DNA of 64,000 bases from Diploptera punctata (GCA_030220185.1 JASPKZ010007553.1:85001-149000); one strand, 5' to 3'; shown: positions 50,717 through 61,309, numbered from the stretch's first letter. Numbers and translations are program-made. The notes: generated by a model from the sequence alone, not told the origin.

Positions 50717-51195
50717 GTCCGGAAACATATCATTTCGATGTAAAATAATTTGAAGATCGAAACACAATGGGCTGATATCGTGTGTCTTGAGTTTCAGAAT
50801 AAGTATTACAGACTTCTAGGGGTTGTACTGCACCTGTCGAGTCGGAGGAAGATCTCCTTGTACGAATTCTGGCGGCAGCAGAAATTATTGAGCACACACC
50901 AGGTCTTGTGGGGCGTGTGTATGAAAACATGTGTCGCAGGTAGGCCTACACTTTGTGCAACGAACAACATGGTCCCCACGTAGAACCGCACTTGCAGTAC
51001 AGGCCCTAGAAATCTGTAATACTTAATTCTGAAGCACAAGATACACGATATCAGCCCATTGTGTTGTTTCGATCTTCAAATTATTTTACATCAAAATGGT
51101 ACGTTTCCGGACATGGGTTCCGTATCAAAACTTTGTCTACTAAGTCCCCTCTACAACCGCTAGAAGTCTGTAATGCTTATTCTGAAACACCCTGT
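50014..51195 (-). mobile_element. Composite mariner-like MITE, copy 3, split by LINE-E
   Basis: Left end CAGAGTGTTTCAGAATAAGT, right-end complement CAGGGTGTTTCAGAATAAGC, with TA on both sides. Long arms share ATTACAGACTTCTAG, GGGGATTTAATAG or GGGGACTTAGTAG, and TTTCGATGTAAAATA. The centre (50830-50990, plus strand complement) carries ESEEDLLVRILAAAEIIEHT-like coding text. An ATGTCC repeat marks where LINE-E entered the left arm. Confidence 0.82.
50109..50714 (+). pseudogene. LINE-E 3' end inside the composite MITE
   Basis: Flanked by ATGTCC (50103-50108, 50715-50720). Reads SRFEKLSSYHNIDTRSQDSS, LLTIPLHSTSSYSTSFTVAS and ARSWNLLPQDIRGCRTLGTF, then KSRLYSYLLSNN and a stop at 50322-50324. The 3' UTR has an (AT)n run (50482-50522), the hairpin GGTTGAGTGGTAGACAAGGC-CTTAAGGCC and a long (ATT)n tail (50632-50714). 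5'-truncated insertion with a microsatellite tail, as in CR1-type LINEs. Confidence 0.9.
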
Positions 51196-51419
51196 ACCCT
51201 AAACCACCATAGGTCTTTATAAATTGTTATAGAGAATACATAACAATGCAATCTCCTAATTTCCGTTCCGACTCTTTGTAAATCTGCTAAATCCTGTTGT
51301 AATTAGGAATGACAAAGGTTTGCATTTATGTAAGAGATTATAATCGTTCTGTTTTTTTCCCGACCAGATGATGATCCAAATTTCTTAACTGACCTAACAT
51401 AGCTGATGCCAGTGGCCAA
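51196..51419. other. No gene recognised
   Basis: Short unassigned stretch. Confidence 0.4.
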
Positions 51420-52115
51420 TCTTCTTCTTCTTCTTCTTCTTCTTCTTGACTTCACGGTCTAGGCAAAATACCTATTCCGCCTCATAGTTGTTCTATCCAT
51501 CTTTTCACTGGCCTTCCTACATTCCTTGAACCTCTTGGCTTGTAGTTAAATGCTGCTCTTGGTAATCTTGTTACGTTCATTCTTTCTACATGTCTAAACC
51601 ATTTTTCTCTATATTCTTTGATTTTATCATTCAATGGATATATATTTAACTCTGTTCTTATATCTTTATTCTTTATTCAATCCATTCTTGTGCAGCCTTT
51701 TGTTCTCCTAAGGAAGTTCATTTCTACGCTTTGTATTGTCTTTGTAATTTTTTGGTCATTACCCAAGTTTCACTCCCTTAAAGTAATGCAGGAAATGCCA
51801 TTGTTTTATAAAACTTCAATCTAGTATCTCTTCTTGTTTTGTTCTTTAATGTTCTACGTATAGTTCCACATAGGCCTATCATTTGCAATCTTGATAGTTT
51901 CACATTTACGCATCTTTCAGTTTTTGTGTTTATAGTAAAATTACAACATAAATATTTAAAATTTGTTACTTGTTCCAGAGGTTTATTGTCTATTGTGATT
52001 TCTCATCTTATATGTTCACTTCCCCAAAATGCCATTATTTTCGTTTTTTCCTTCGATATTTTAAAATTATATTCTTGGCATAACTGATTTAATTGATGTA
52101 AGTGTACTGCAGATT
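51420..52115 (-). pseudogene. LINE-B 3' half
   Basis: The minus strand reads YNFKISKEKTKIMAFWGSEH, ITIDNKPLEQVTNFKYL, VNVKLSRLQMI, LKNKTRRDTRLKFYKTMAFP and ALLxGSETWVMTKKLQ, followed by the C-terminus and the (GAA)n tail (TTC from 51421). Same family as 19051, with which it shares the PRGSRNVGRP-type ending. Confidence 0.82.
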
Positions 52116-52534
52116 ATTTTGATTTTCGTGTGCTAGTATATGTAGTAATATTGTAGACACGTCCATGTGTATTTATGAATATTCTTACGTGCGAATATTG
52201 GCCCCCATAAAATGATATTATTTGTAGAGGTTACTATTTTTAATTCTTCTAATTTCAATATCTTTTTAAGGGATATTTAAGAAATCTCGCAGTAAAAGTG
52301 TAAAAAATCTTCCCAAAATAGATTGTAATTTTATTATTACATAGGCCTAGGCCCAACAGTTCTGAAAAGTTGTTAGATTTTTCTATTGGATAGTAATTGT
52401 GTAAAAAAGGGGCGTTTAAAAAACCAATTAACTGTAGTCATTGATTTGGACATTATTATGCTTTCAGTATAAAGTTTATTGTAAGCTTGACTAGAAATTA
52501 TATTTTTTTTATCAGTTAAAGTGTATGTTTAAAT
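52116..52534. other. No gene recognised
   Basis: AT-rich unassigned sequence before RepA copy 2. Confidence 0.45.
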
Positions 52535-53134
52535 AGTACATTACGATGCGAGGCTGGGAAGTGGTTTTTACAAAATTGAGGAAATGTTTAAAAACCCAGC
52601 GAGGCTTTTAATTTCCGAGATCCTGTAAAACACTTCACAAATGTGCGTTGTACATTATTTTTTTGCGCGATGGTGTTTTCAAAATAAAAAATAATTGTAA
52701 AATAATAACATCTTTGTTGAAATATTTGCATCCATTATAAACAACTGACTAACGTTAACAGTGTGGGCGTTGTTTATTAATTGAGACTACAGCAGGTCAT
52801 GACACCAATCAGTAATAAAATGGCGGCAAGTACGTATTTATTGTTTTATATTGTTTCAATTATAGTTCAGTTCATTTAAAATGCAGTGATATGTTTCATA
52901 TAATGTAGGCATATATTAACACTACCTTTCGTATAAATTTTTGTATATACATTGTACGTAGTATACATAAAGGGCAGAGGTTTTACTTCCCACGCGTGAT
53001 TTACAATACGTAATATTACAGTGTAGTTATTTAGGTTGGCAACCCCGAAATGTAGGAAGTTAAACTTTGAATCATTGTCGTCATTGCTGTAAGAACGACA
53101 AAACGCACTATCGCGCAAAAAGTGTATTTGGAGT

Positions 53135-53335
53135 GATGATCTTGAAGAAGATTTCCGGGCTGTAGGCCGAGGTCTCGAGGCTTGAAGTTCCCCGACGTTT
53201 CGCCCTTGAGGATGCCAGACGCAGTCTCTGGCGAAACGTCCGGGAACTTCAAGCCTCGAGACCACAGCCTACGGTCCGGAAATCTTCTTCAAGATCATCA
53301 TAGCAATTCCGCCCCTGAAAGCCTTAGTCAATACA
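53135..53335. mobile_element. Hammerhead foldback element with 12-bp target duplication
   Basis: TGTATTTGGAGT occurs at 53123-53134 and 53336-53347. Left arm: TTGAAGAAGATTTCCGGGCT, GTAGGCCGAGGTCTCGAGGC, TTGAAGTTCCCCGACGTTTC, then GCCCTTGAGG. The right arm repeats these in inverse. The left-arm hammerhead is cut short, so the centre holds one complete motif. The right end reads CATCATAGCAATTCCGCCCC-TGAAAGCC. Confidence 0.87.
53201..53247 (+). ncRNA. Hammerhead-like motif in foldback at 53135
   Basis: TTGAGGA follows GCCC near 53206, stem II GCCAGA/TCTGGC, GAAACGTC ending near 53240, then CGGG instead of GGGG. Stem I CCC/GGG needs a one-base bulge, so this copy is probably less stable than the one at 28392. 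Confidence 0.5.
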
Positions 53336-53458
53336 TGTATTTGGAGTATTTTAAATCATATGTTATCCTTCATATGTTACCTTATTTTGTGATGAAATTA
53401 AATTTTGCATTTTTAAAGAGAATTCTCGTATTTTTACATTATTCAAATTTTTCTTAAG

Positions 53459-54169
53459 TAATGCCACGAATGATTTCCAAATTTCGTGAGGAGTTTATCT
53501 AGAGAAGTTGGAAATCAAGAGTGGCATTTGTTAGGACTATTTAACGAATAAAATTAAGCTGTTTACTAACAAACCATTATTTAAATATAGTTATTTTAAA
53601 ATATTTATATATTTAATGTAAACGGCGATGTTTGAAAACAAATGAGAAACGATTGGTACGCTTCATTTGCTTCTTTTGTTCATGACTGCAACCAGATCAT
53701 ACTACTTATTGCCTAAGGAACGCAATATTGTAAGAATGCACTCTAGTGGAGAAAAAATGAAACACATCAAACTGTATATTAATTAATTTCTGATGTCCTA
53801 TGACAATTATATTTTTCTGGAATGTTATTACCTGGGAAAAAATACATTTAAGAAAGTGCAAACAGTGGTTTCTTTTTTGGTGATATAATCAATTGCTACA
53901 AATGTTTTTATATTACTACTCCCGCATGCGCTACGTGTTGACATTCATGCACTATATATACAATCTGGTAGCCGTATTTCTTAGAGAGTCAGTCACTGCA
54001 AAATAATGCTATGACCTATTCAGAATGTTAAAAAGGAGGTGCTTTCTTTATTATGATAAACTTTAGTTGGTAAATTCTAGGCGAAACACGACTGTGATTG
54101 GATGTAAATAAAAAATGATTGAAATGTGTTTGGTCATTGACTCCCATTTGGAGCATGAGTTAAATAGTC
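53459..54169 (+). repeat. RepB copy 4, most regular
   Basis: 711 bp from TAATGCCACGAATGATTTCC to GGAGCATGAGTTAAATAGTC. It carries ATTGG boxes near 54098, a TATA-like CTATATATACAATCTGGTAG near 53952 and an AATTAATTTCTGATGTCC block. No long frame. The promoter-like boxes recall an LTR or a regulatory segment of an element, but TG...CA ends and a primer-binding site are not visible. Confidence 0.75.
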
Positions 54170-54525
54170 TCTATAATTAAATATTGCTTATTGAATTGTC
54201 CCAGGTTTATAAAAACAAATCACAGTAATTGTAGCCCTCAGAAGTTATGTATATCTCTCACTAAAATATAAAACCATATAAACTATAGCCTACTTCTACA
54301 GTTTTCATGTTTGAGTAATGAAACATTTTAGACGAATTTAATTTGATAAAATATGACAATATTTCCATCATTTTGCAGTATTTTTATAACTTTTTGACAT
54401 ACTTTTATTAGGTCTATTTTAGCACGTATAAGAATATACATTCGTGTGTGTGTATATATATAGTCTATTATATATATATATATATATATAGACTATATAT
54501 ATAAGTCTGTGTGGTATTTCATGTA
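54170..54525. other. No gene recognised
   Basis: AT-rich; ends with a small palindrome of TATATAGTCTATTATATATA and its complement around 54460-54500. Confidence 0.45.
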
Positions 54526-55140
54526 TCTAGAAACAATAATTACAAATAGGAATGAGATGCACAAAGAAATTGAACATAGGCTCAATTCTGGAAATTCGTG
54601 CTATTATGCATTACAGGGACTGTCGTCCAATTCCTTTCAAAAAAAGGTTAAACTGAAAATATAATCAAATTATTCTCTCAGTTATATTATATGGATACGA
54701 AACATGGACTCTTACTTTAAGGAAGAACAGGAGATTACGAGTATTTGAGAATAAAGTTCTTAGGAAAAATTTTGGACCAAAGAGAATTGAACAGATAGGT
54801 GAATGGAGAAGACTTACATAACAGTGAACTACATGGTCTTTATAGGAAGCCAGATATACTAAGAACAGTCAAGTTTCGTAGACTGCGATGGGCAGGAAAT
54901 GTGGCATGAATGGGGAATGAAAGACGTAGATGGAAGCTTCTTGTAGGAAAACCAGAGGGAAACACTCAGTTGGTAGACCAAGAATGAATTGGGAGAATAA
55001 CATTAACTATGATTTGAGGGAAGAATATTATACAGTGGATAATTGGAGAATATTAGCTCAGGATAAGGACATATGGAGAGCATATGTCTGCGCGGTCATG
55101 AACCTACTGGTTCGATAGTGACAGTGATTAGTCAGTATAT
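54525..55140 (+). pseudogene. LINE-A 3' third
   Basis: Contains NRNEMHKEIEHRLNSGNSCY, YETWTLTLRKNRRLRVFENK, GLYRKPDI, RSLQVGRPRMNWENNINYDL and REEYYTVDNWRILAQDKDIW. It ends MNLLVR and a short tail GTGATTAGTCAG. Multiple shifts. Confidence 0.85.
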
Positions 55141-55145
55141 ATAGT

Positions 55146-55345
<200 letters not shown>

Positions 55346-55373
55346 GAGAAATATAAGTAGCCTGTGTTAATAA

Positions 55374-55918
55374 CACTGGTCAACATGATTTTTGTGTCAT
55401 GAGTACCAATAGTTGTACTTAATGTAGTTTTTTATTGCGTTTTCAAATATGTATTCGGAATTTCTCCATCACCCACAGTTTGTTTTATTTCAGTTTCAAT
55501 TAATGGATTTAAATAATTATTTTTTAATAAACTTTTTTCGTCCATTTGTCCATTGTAAAATAAAACGGGGACCACTTTCATCTGGAGATTTCAGCTATGG
55601 AAAACAGATGTCAAGGCAAATGGAATCCTAATATGCTGGCCGATTATTGTTGGACCATCAAGAGGTATGTTCCACAGGCGAAATATAGCAGAAAATCGTC
55701 TTTTCTTACTATATAGGTGAGTCCCAATATTCGAATATTGTGTAGTTACGAATGCAGAAAATATTAAAGTGTTTGAAATTATAAATGCTTGTCCCTCGGA
55801 ATCGTTGCGGGATGGAGAAAAACCGATATCATATTTGAATTCAGGAGAAATAATACTATCAGAATCACATATTTTAATTTCTGAGACAAAAAACAAGTTG
55901 CTTTCTTCTTGCTCAGTG
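55374..55918. mobile_element. MITE-T copy 3
   Basis: Same orientation as copy 1. Ends CACTGGTCAACATG and (complement) CACTGAGCAAGA. Internal blocks as in the other copies, with GGCCGATTATTGTTGGACCA at 55638. The minus-strand frame 55591-55896 is open over 101 codons in this copy, but is disrupted in the others. Confidence 0.78.
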
Positions 55919-56205
55919 TTACCTTAGATATAACGATTCATTAGCTTCGAATGTTAAATTATTAGGCTCTACTTAGGAATGATGCTAAATATATGCTTAA
56001 ATCATGACTTGGAAATTTGAACCATTTACATTATTAACTCTGTGTAATAGAGTAGGCCTTAAATCACCGTAGTAGACTTTAACGAGCTTAGCCTTATCTA
56101 ATTATCTCAAGCTTTGAATATGTATGTAAAATACATATACATATATTTATTTTTGTCTTACAAATTGTGTAGTTGAATTTATCTTTAGATTTTAATTCCT
56201 TCCTG

Positions 56206-56206
<1 letters not shown>
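55919..56206. other. No gene recognised
   Basis: Unassigned AT-rich sequence. Confidence 0.4.
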
Positions 56207-56263
<57 letters not shown>

Positions 56264-56864
56264 TTCGTGTCACGTTGTTTGTCCGCTATGGAATCCTAAA
56301 CTACTGAACCGATTTTAATAAAATTTTGCACACTGTGTGCAGTTTGATCCAACTTGAGAGTTAGGGTAGTTTATAACTAAATTTATAGTCGCATTATTTT
56401 TTTATTGCAAATTATTTGATTATTATTTAACAAAGAGTCATAATTATTTGTGAGTTCCATACGGTTCTAAGAGATGGCGGTGTAAGGTAATTGGTTTATT
56501 ATTTAACAAAGAGAGATCCAGATGGCTAAGCTAAATTATCATCTTAGTGGTTTAATTCCATTTATATTTCTTCGTTTATATAGTTTAATTAAAACATTAC
56601 ATTTTCATTGTATAAATATTGAATTATTTTAATTATAAACTTATTTAAGGATTTAATAATCCTTTGCAACCACGAATTTCAATTGAATTACAAATATTGA
56701 TTATCTCATAATTTAAGTGCGTTCAGTGTTTATTTTATTTTATTTTCAATATTATTAAATTCGTGTGTAAGTATTAGTTTTAAGTAATCTGGCTGAAAGA
56801 CAGCAACTTAATTAAAAATTGTAACGTATACTTTAGCCACAGCGACGCGTGCCGGGACTTCTAG
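56207..56864 (+). mobile_element. Helitron-like element, non-autonomous
   Basis: The 5' part is an (AT)n run followed by AATTTCGTGTCACGTTGTTT, GTCCGC and AACTACTGAACCGATTTTAA, the standard opening of insect Helitrons. The 3' end is GCGACGCGTGCCGGGACTTC then CTAG (56861-56864) followed by T, the expected terminus. The interior has no Rep/helicase coding. Confidence 0.7.
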
Positions 56865-56882
56865 TATAACTTATATAAGATA

Positions 56883-57985
56883 CTAGCTAATACCCGGCGT
56901 GCGCTGCTACGCCTAAATAAATGAAAATTAATGTGCTTTATGTGTAGTTGAATAAGCAGAAGGAAAAATAATTATAAATTTATATTTTTTAGTTACTCCG
57001 TGCTGATTACCCGGCGTTGCCCGGAAATCTACTTATCCCGATCTACTCGACATAAATGAGCTGACATGCGAAAATTAATGTGTTTTATGTTTGGTTAAAT
57101 AAGTGTGAGGAAAAATTTATATGGTAATTATTTTTTAAATACCGCGTGCTGTTTACCTGGCGGTGTCCGGGAATGTTCATCCCGATCTTCTTGGCATAAA
57201 TGAGCTGAAAGACGAAAGTCGTTATTGTGAGTTATCCGTAAGAGAATACCCGCCATGTGCTACTATGCTTGCAGAGGAATCTACGTACTTGTCTCGATCT
57301 TCTTGGCATCAATGAAAGACAAAAATGGTTATTGTGAGTTATCCGTAAGAGAATACCCGCCATGTGCTACTATGCTTGCAGAGGAATCTACGTACTTGTC
57401 TCGATCTTCTTGGCATCAATGAAAGACAAAAATGGTTATTGTGAGTTATCCGTAAGAGAATACCCGCCATGTGCTACTATTCTTGAGGAAGAATTATACT
57501 TGTCTCGATCTTCTTGGCATCAATGAAAGACAAAATGGTTATTGTGAGTTATCCGTAAGAGAATACCCGCCATGTGCTACTATGCTTGCAGAGGAATCTA
57601 CGTACTTGTCTCGATCTTCTTGGCATCAATGAAAGACAAAAATGGTTATTGTGAGTTATCCGTAAGACATAAACATATCCTGTCGCGGAGTTTTTTGTAG
57701 AGCTTATTTGATATATTCAATTCTGTGTACATTAATTTTGTGTAGGCCTATTTGTTATGGTTTAGGCAGCGTAAGCCATTTAAACGTCCAAAGAGTTGCT
57801 TTTTTTCACGTTTTCCACAACAAAGGACGATTTTTAAGGGTATAGGAGTTGAGTATCACAACTCTCTTATAGCCTATGTTCATCCCGGGAATCTCCTAAA
57901 CATTTTGCAAACAGCCCATCACAATCGGACCAAAGGTATGGCCGCGCATAAAGTACGAACAAACAAACAAACAAACAAAAAAAAA
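56883..57985 (-). mobile_element. Helitron-like element with internal tandem array
   Basis: On the minus strand the 3' end reads GCAGCGCACGCCGGGTATTA then GCTAG at 56887-56883, followed by T. The body holds repeated CCCGG-type blocks and the array at 57221-57660. The other end is near the (AAAC)n run at 57960. An inverted partial copy lies at 59673-59925. No helicase is encoded. Confidence 0.6.
57221..57660. repeat. Four ~107-bp tandem units
   Basis: GTTATTGTGAGTTATCCGTA begins units at 57221, 57328, 57435, 57538 and 57645, giving periods of 107, 107, 103 and 107 bp. Each has ATACCCGCCATGTGCTACTA, AATCTACGTACTTGTCTCGA and TTCTTGGCATCAATGAAAGA. Unit three has a small deletion. The near identity means recent expansion. 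Confidence 0.9.
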
Positions 57986-58384
57986 ATATATATATATGTG
58001 TGTGTGTATGTGTGTGCGTGCGTGTGTGTGTGTAAAGTTTTTTTTTTGCTTAACTGTAGGCTTAATGTAAAATGAATTTCATACATGCTAATTGAAGTTC
58101 GCAAATAATCCAATACTGCCTTAATTATACCATATTAATAGAAATTATTCCGCAATTTTCTGATATTATTATTTTTCCATTAAGAAACTTTATTGTCTGT
58201 TTATATTGTAAGGAATATTAAAGCAATTTTAAAAAAATGTAGTTAAACTGTTGAAAATGCATTCACATACTGAAAAAAAAAAAAGTATCAAGTTACTCAT
58301 TTTGTGTAAGAAATCAATATTATTGCTATTGATATTATTGTAATAGTAATAAAGCTATCGGCATGTCTCTTTTCTAAATGGTAA

Positions 58385-58506
58385 TCTTTTAATAAATGAA
58401 ATATTCAGGTAAGCCGTAGATTTACTTTTAATAAATTAAATCTACGGCATATCTGAATATTTATAAGTTTTTTAATATATATATTAAAAAACTTATAAAT
58501 ATCAGG

Positions 58507-58538
<32 letters not shown>

Positions 58539-58550
58539 TTATAAATATTC

Positions 58551-58589
<39 letters not shown>

Positions 58590-58698
58590 TTATAAATATT
58601 CAGGTATAGCCTATATATATATTAAAAAGCTTATAAATATTCAGGTAAGCCGTAGATTTAATTTATTAAAAGATTACCATATATATATATATATAGAT

Positions 58699-58730
<32 letters not shown>

Positions 58731-58735
58731 GGCCT
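58385..58735. repeat. Nested AT palindromes with repeated core
   Basis: ACTTATAAATATTCAGGTA occurs about four times, with the inverse TGAATATTTATAAGTTTTTT at its start. The outer pair GTAATCTTTTAATAAAT and ATTTATTAAAAGATTAC closes the structure, and AAGCCGTAGATTTA occurs near both ends. (AT)n runs separate the cores. Confidence 0.8.
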
Positions 58736-59251
58736 ATATGAAGGGCTTGGGACAGTAACATGATAAGTCACATTTTTTAAGAAATGTCATTTATTATTGT
58801 ACAATTATTTGTTCCTTTCGAAGGTGCATAATTAACTTATATAACTGGATGTACGTATATGGATGAAAAACTGAATTAGGCCTATTTGTAATTCAGAGTG
58901 TAGTATTGGATGAAAATTAACCGGTAATTTTCTTTGAACCAATTTTTGAATGAGGATGAGGATGAAAATAAGCGAATGAATTCTTCATTGATTATTTTTC
59001 TGGGTGAGTTTCCCCTCGGTTCTGTTAAGGTTTACTGGCAAATCCCAAAGTGCAACTACAGTATATACTTTGCCATTATTCACAGTAATGTAATCGAAAT
59101 AATTACTGTCTTATTTTGATAAAATTGAACTTAATTATTGAGTAAGAAAGCTTAAATAATTTTATGGGACGATAAGACCCTATAGAGTTTTATAATTTTA
59201 TAAATTAAATTGGTTGGATTATTATCTTAATTTTTAAAATTGTACGATTAC
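58736..59251. other. No gene recognised
   Basis: AT-rich; frame 58934-59119 has no motif. Confidence 0.45.
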
Positions 59252-59307
59252 AAACTATAAAATAGTTACCTTGTAGGTCCGTCTCCTCAATTTAAGTTCT
59301 TTTAAAA

Positions 59308-59350
59308 CTCTGTAGGCCTTTCGGGACTAGTGCCATCATCAGCAGAATGC
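59308..59350 (-). ncRNA. Hammerhead ribozyme motif, left arm, minus strand
   Basis: CTGATGA at 59342-59336, stem II GGCA/TCCC with one mismatch and loop CTAG, GAAA at 59322-59319, then the perfect palindrome AGGCCT (59319-59314) as stem III, cleavage after the A at 59313. Stem I pairs TTCTG with CAGAG. All invariant core bases are present. Confidence 0.68.
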
Positions 59351-59452
59351 ATTAGATCCGTACTTGTTGACCCTTGTTGAAGCACTGACTTGCTTGTGAG
59401 TATTTTGTATAATGGTTTGTGTGGACTGGGTGTGCACAAGTACGGACCTAAT

Positions 59453-59498
59453 GCATTCTGCTGATGATGGGACTATTCCCGAAAAGCCTACAGAGTTT
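59453..59498 (+). ncRNA. Hammerhead ribozyme motif, right arm, plus strand
   Basis: CTGATGA at 59461-59467, stem II GGGA (59469-59472) with TCCC (59477-59480), GAAA at 59481-59484, stem III region AAGCCT (59484-59489), cleavage after A59490. Stem I pairs ATTCTG (59455-59460) with CAGAGT (59491-59496). Stem II is perfect here; the stem III palindrome has one change compared with the left arm. Confidence 0.68.
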
Positions 59499-59672
59499 TA
59501 AATGAACTTAAGTTGAGGAGACGGACCTACAAGGTGACTATTTTATAGTTTTTAAGCTACATTATATTACTGTGAATTAACACCTGAACGGAAACTTACC
59601 ATGAATTTTACTATTATCGATTTGCCATTATTCTGTAGTGAAAAAAACGTGAAAAAATGTCGCTTTTTGTAA

Positions 59673-59925
59673 GCTTAAATAGATTACGCTGCCCAAACCA
59701 TAACAAATACACAAAAGTATTGTACACAGAATTGAATATCTCATAAAACTTTACAGAAAATTCTGCGGCAGCATATGTTTATCTTTTAAGGATAACTCAC
59801 AATAACCATTTCTGTCGTTTTGTCTTCGAGCTCATTTATGCCAAGTGCATCGGGATGCGTAGATTCCCGGACAACGCTGGGTAATAATAATATGAAAAGC
59901 GCATTAGTTTATGTCTCTGCTGTAT
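59673..59925. repeat. Inverted partial copy of the Helitron-like element
   Basis: ACGCTGCCCAAACCATAACA, GTACACAGAATTGAATATCT, GGATAACTCACAATAACCAT and AGCTCATTTATGCCAAG are inverses of 57640-57770 and 57000-57240. Only one unit of the 107-bp array is present, which is likely the ancestral state. Confidence 0.75.
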
Positions 59926-60429
59926 GCCTGCAACGATTATGTTGTCTTTAAACAGACACTGTAATGATATATTTAACACGGTTTATCACAGAGCTTGCAC
60001 ACGCAGTCACTTGACGGATCATGATAGTTTGAATTTTTGCAGAGTTTGTGGTGATATCCATGCACTGCCAGTCTTATTATTGCACTGCGTATCTTGTATC
60101 TTGTTGTTTGGTCCAGTTCAGTCTCGATTGTTATTTGCCATTATTACCAAGCAGATTCAGAAATATTTCAGAATTAAATATGTAATGAACTTCAAGTTTA
60201 AACGTACATTTAAAATGCCCTGACTTTTGTGTGAATGAAAATTACAACCCCCCTCCCCCGACTGCAAGGTGTTCAAGTTGTGCTCGATTTTCTTGGGTGA
60301 ACTATTGTGTCAGAAGGCACGCTATTATTTTGTGAAATTAACAATACTTTCACCATGAAACATAATTATTGAGTGCACAACATATTAAATGTGCAGACAA
60401 AAATACAGAATTCCATATCATATTCAGAC
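59926..60429. other. No gene recognised
   Basis: A 99-codon plus-strand frame (59924-60223, starting MPATIMLSLNRHC) shows no recognisable domain. Confidence 0.4.
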
Positions 60430-60630
60430 GTCCACCGCTGTAGTCTCGAGGAGCGTGCTGCCTTGTCACGCAGCGGGCCCAGGTTCAATCCCCAGTCGGG
60501 ACAGTTTCCTGGGTGAGGTTTTTATCGGTTTTTTTTTCTCACCTCTAAGACAAATGTCAGGAAACTTTAAGGCCCAAACAGTCCCCGAACATCATCTGGC
60601 TATCGCGATCATAATCATCCATATTCATCT
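60430..60630 (+). repeat. SINE-1 5' half
   Basis: GTCCACCGCTGTAGTCTCGA, CAGGTTCAATCCCCAGTCGG (B box), CACCTCTAAGACAAATGTCA and GCCCAAACAGTCCCCGAACA match SINE-1. After the CATCATC-type stretch the 3' module is replaced by different text (60640-60800). Confidence 0.8.
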
Positions 60631-61017
60631 TAGATTAAGCTTAGGATTAGGGACTCTCCTGTTGCACCACTATCATCATCACCCATAATATCATCGGGGC
60701 AACCTAACCCCGCCATCTAGACGCCCCCACCTCAGAAGTGGGTTACAATTACGCCAATACCAGGAGAGAACACCAGAAATGTCCAAAAAGACAAACTGGG
60801 GCATTATACAAATATATAAGCCTATCATACTCAGGCTGTATTAAATAAACAGACCTTTTGTCAAAATCACATGAAAATATAAAATAGGTTCACTTAAATT
60901 AAACATTGTTTTAGTATAATTTTATTGTAGTATTAAATTGTTTAATTCCTTTCTTATTCCCATTTATTTATAATTTATTGTTATTTACATTCTGCTATAT
61001 TTTAATATAATTATACT
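60631..61017. other. No gene recognised
   Basis: Unassigned. CGGGGCAACCTAACCCCGCC near 60696 forms a small GC hairpin. Confidence 0.4.
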
Positions 61018-61275
61018 ACTTAACTAACTAACTCACTAGCACTATCGAACCCGTATGTTCATGGCCGCGCGGACATAAGCTCTTCATATATCCCTATCCT
61101 GAGTCAATGTTTTCCAATCATCCCCTGTATAATCTACTTCCCTCAAATTATAGTTAGTGTTATTCTCCCACTTCATTCTTGGTCTACCAACTGGGCGTTT
61201 TCCCTCTGGTTTTCCTATTAGAAGCTTCCATGCACGTCTTTCATTCCCCATTCGTGCCACATGTCCTGCCCATTA
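61018..61275 (-). pseudogene. LINE-A 3' end fragment
   Basis: The minus strand reads GHVARMGNERRAWKLLIGKP, GKRPVGRPRMKWENNTNYNL and WKTLTQDRDI, ending at the (TTAG)n tail (ACTTAACTAACTAACT). Truncated 3' to the RT. Confidence 0.85.
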
Positions 61276-61309
61276 ACTATACTAGTACACTGAAAAAATA
61301 TCTTGGTAC

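Larger units (their letters stand above)
52535..53350 (+). repeat. RepA copy 2, interrupted at 53135
   Basis: Matches 130-735 in inverse: GATGCGAGGCTGGGAAGTGG, TTTTTGCGCGATGGTG, CTGACTAACGTTAACAGTGT, GCGGCAAGTACGTATTTATT and GTTGGCAACCCCGAAATGTA. The insert at 53135-53335 splits the end. Confidence 0.75.
59252..59552. mobile_element. Second foldback family with canonical hammerheads
   Basis: Arms of ~110 bp (59252-59361, 59437-59552) share AAACTATAAAATAGT, ACCTTGTAGGTCCGTCTCCT, AACTCTGTAGGCYTTTCGGG and ATCATCAGCAGAATGCATTA. A 75-bp unique centre lies between them. The arms differ at several positions, so they are not a sequencing hairpin. No sequence is shared with the Penelope-related foldbacks apart from the ribozyme core. 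No target duplication was found. Confidence 0.8.

Noticed and set aside
57221..57660. CRISPR-like array
   Set aside because: Whole 107-bp units repeat, without distinct spacers, in an insect-like genome; it is a tandem repeat inside a Helitron-like element.
59924..60223. 99-codon frame starting MPATIMLSLNRHC as a gene
   Set aside because: No domain, no repeat homologue, and composition close to its non-coding surroundings.
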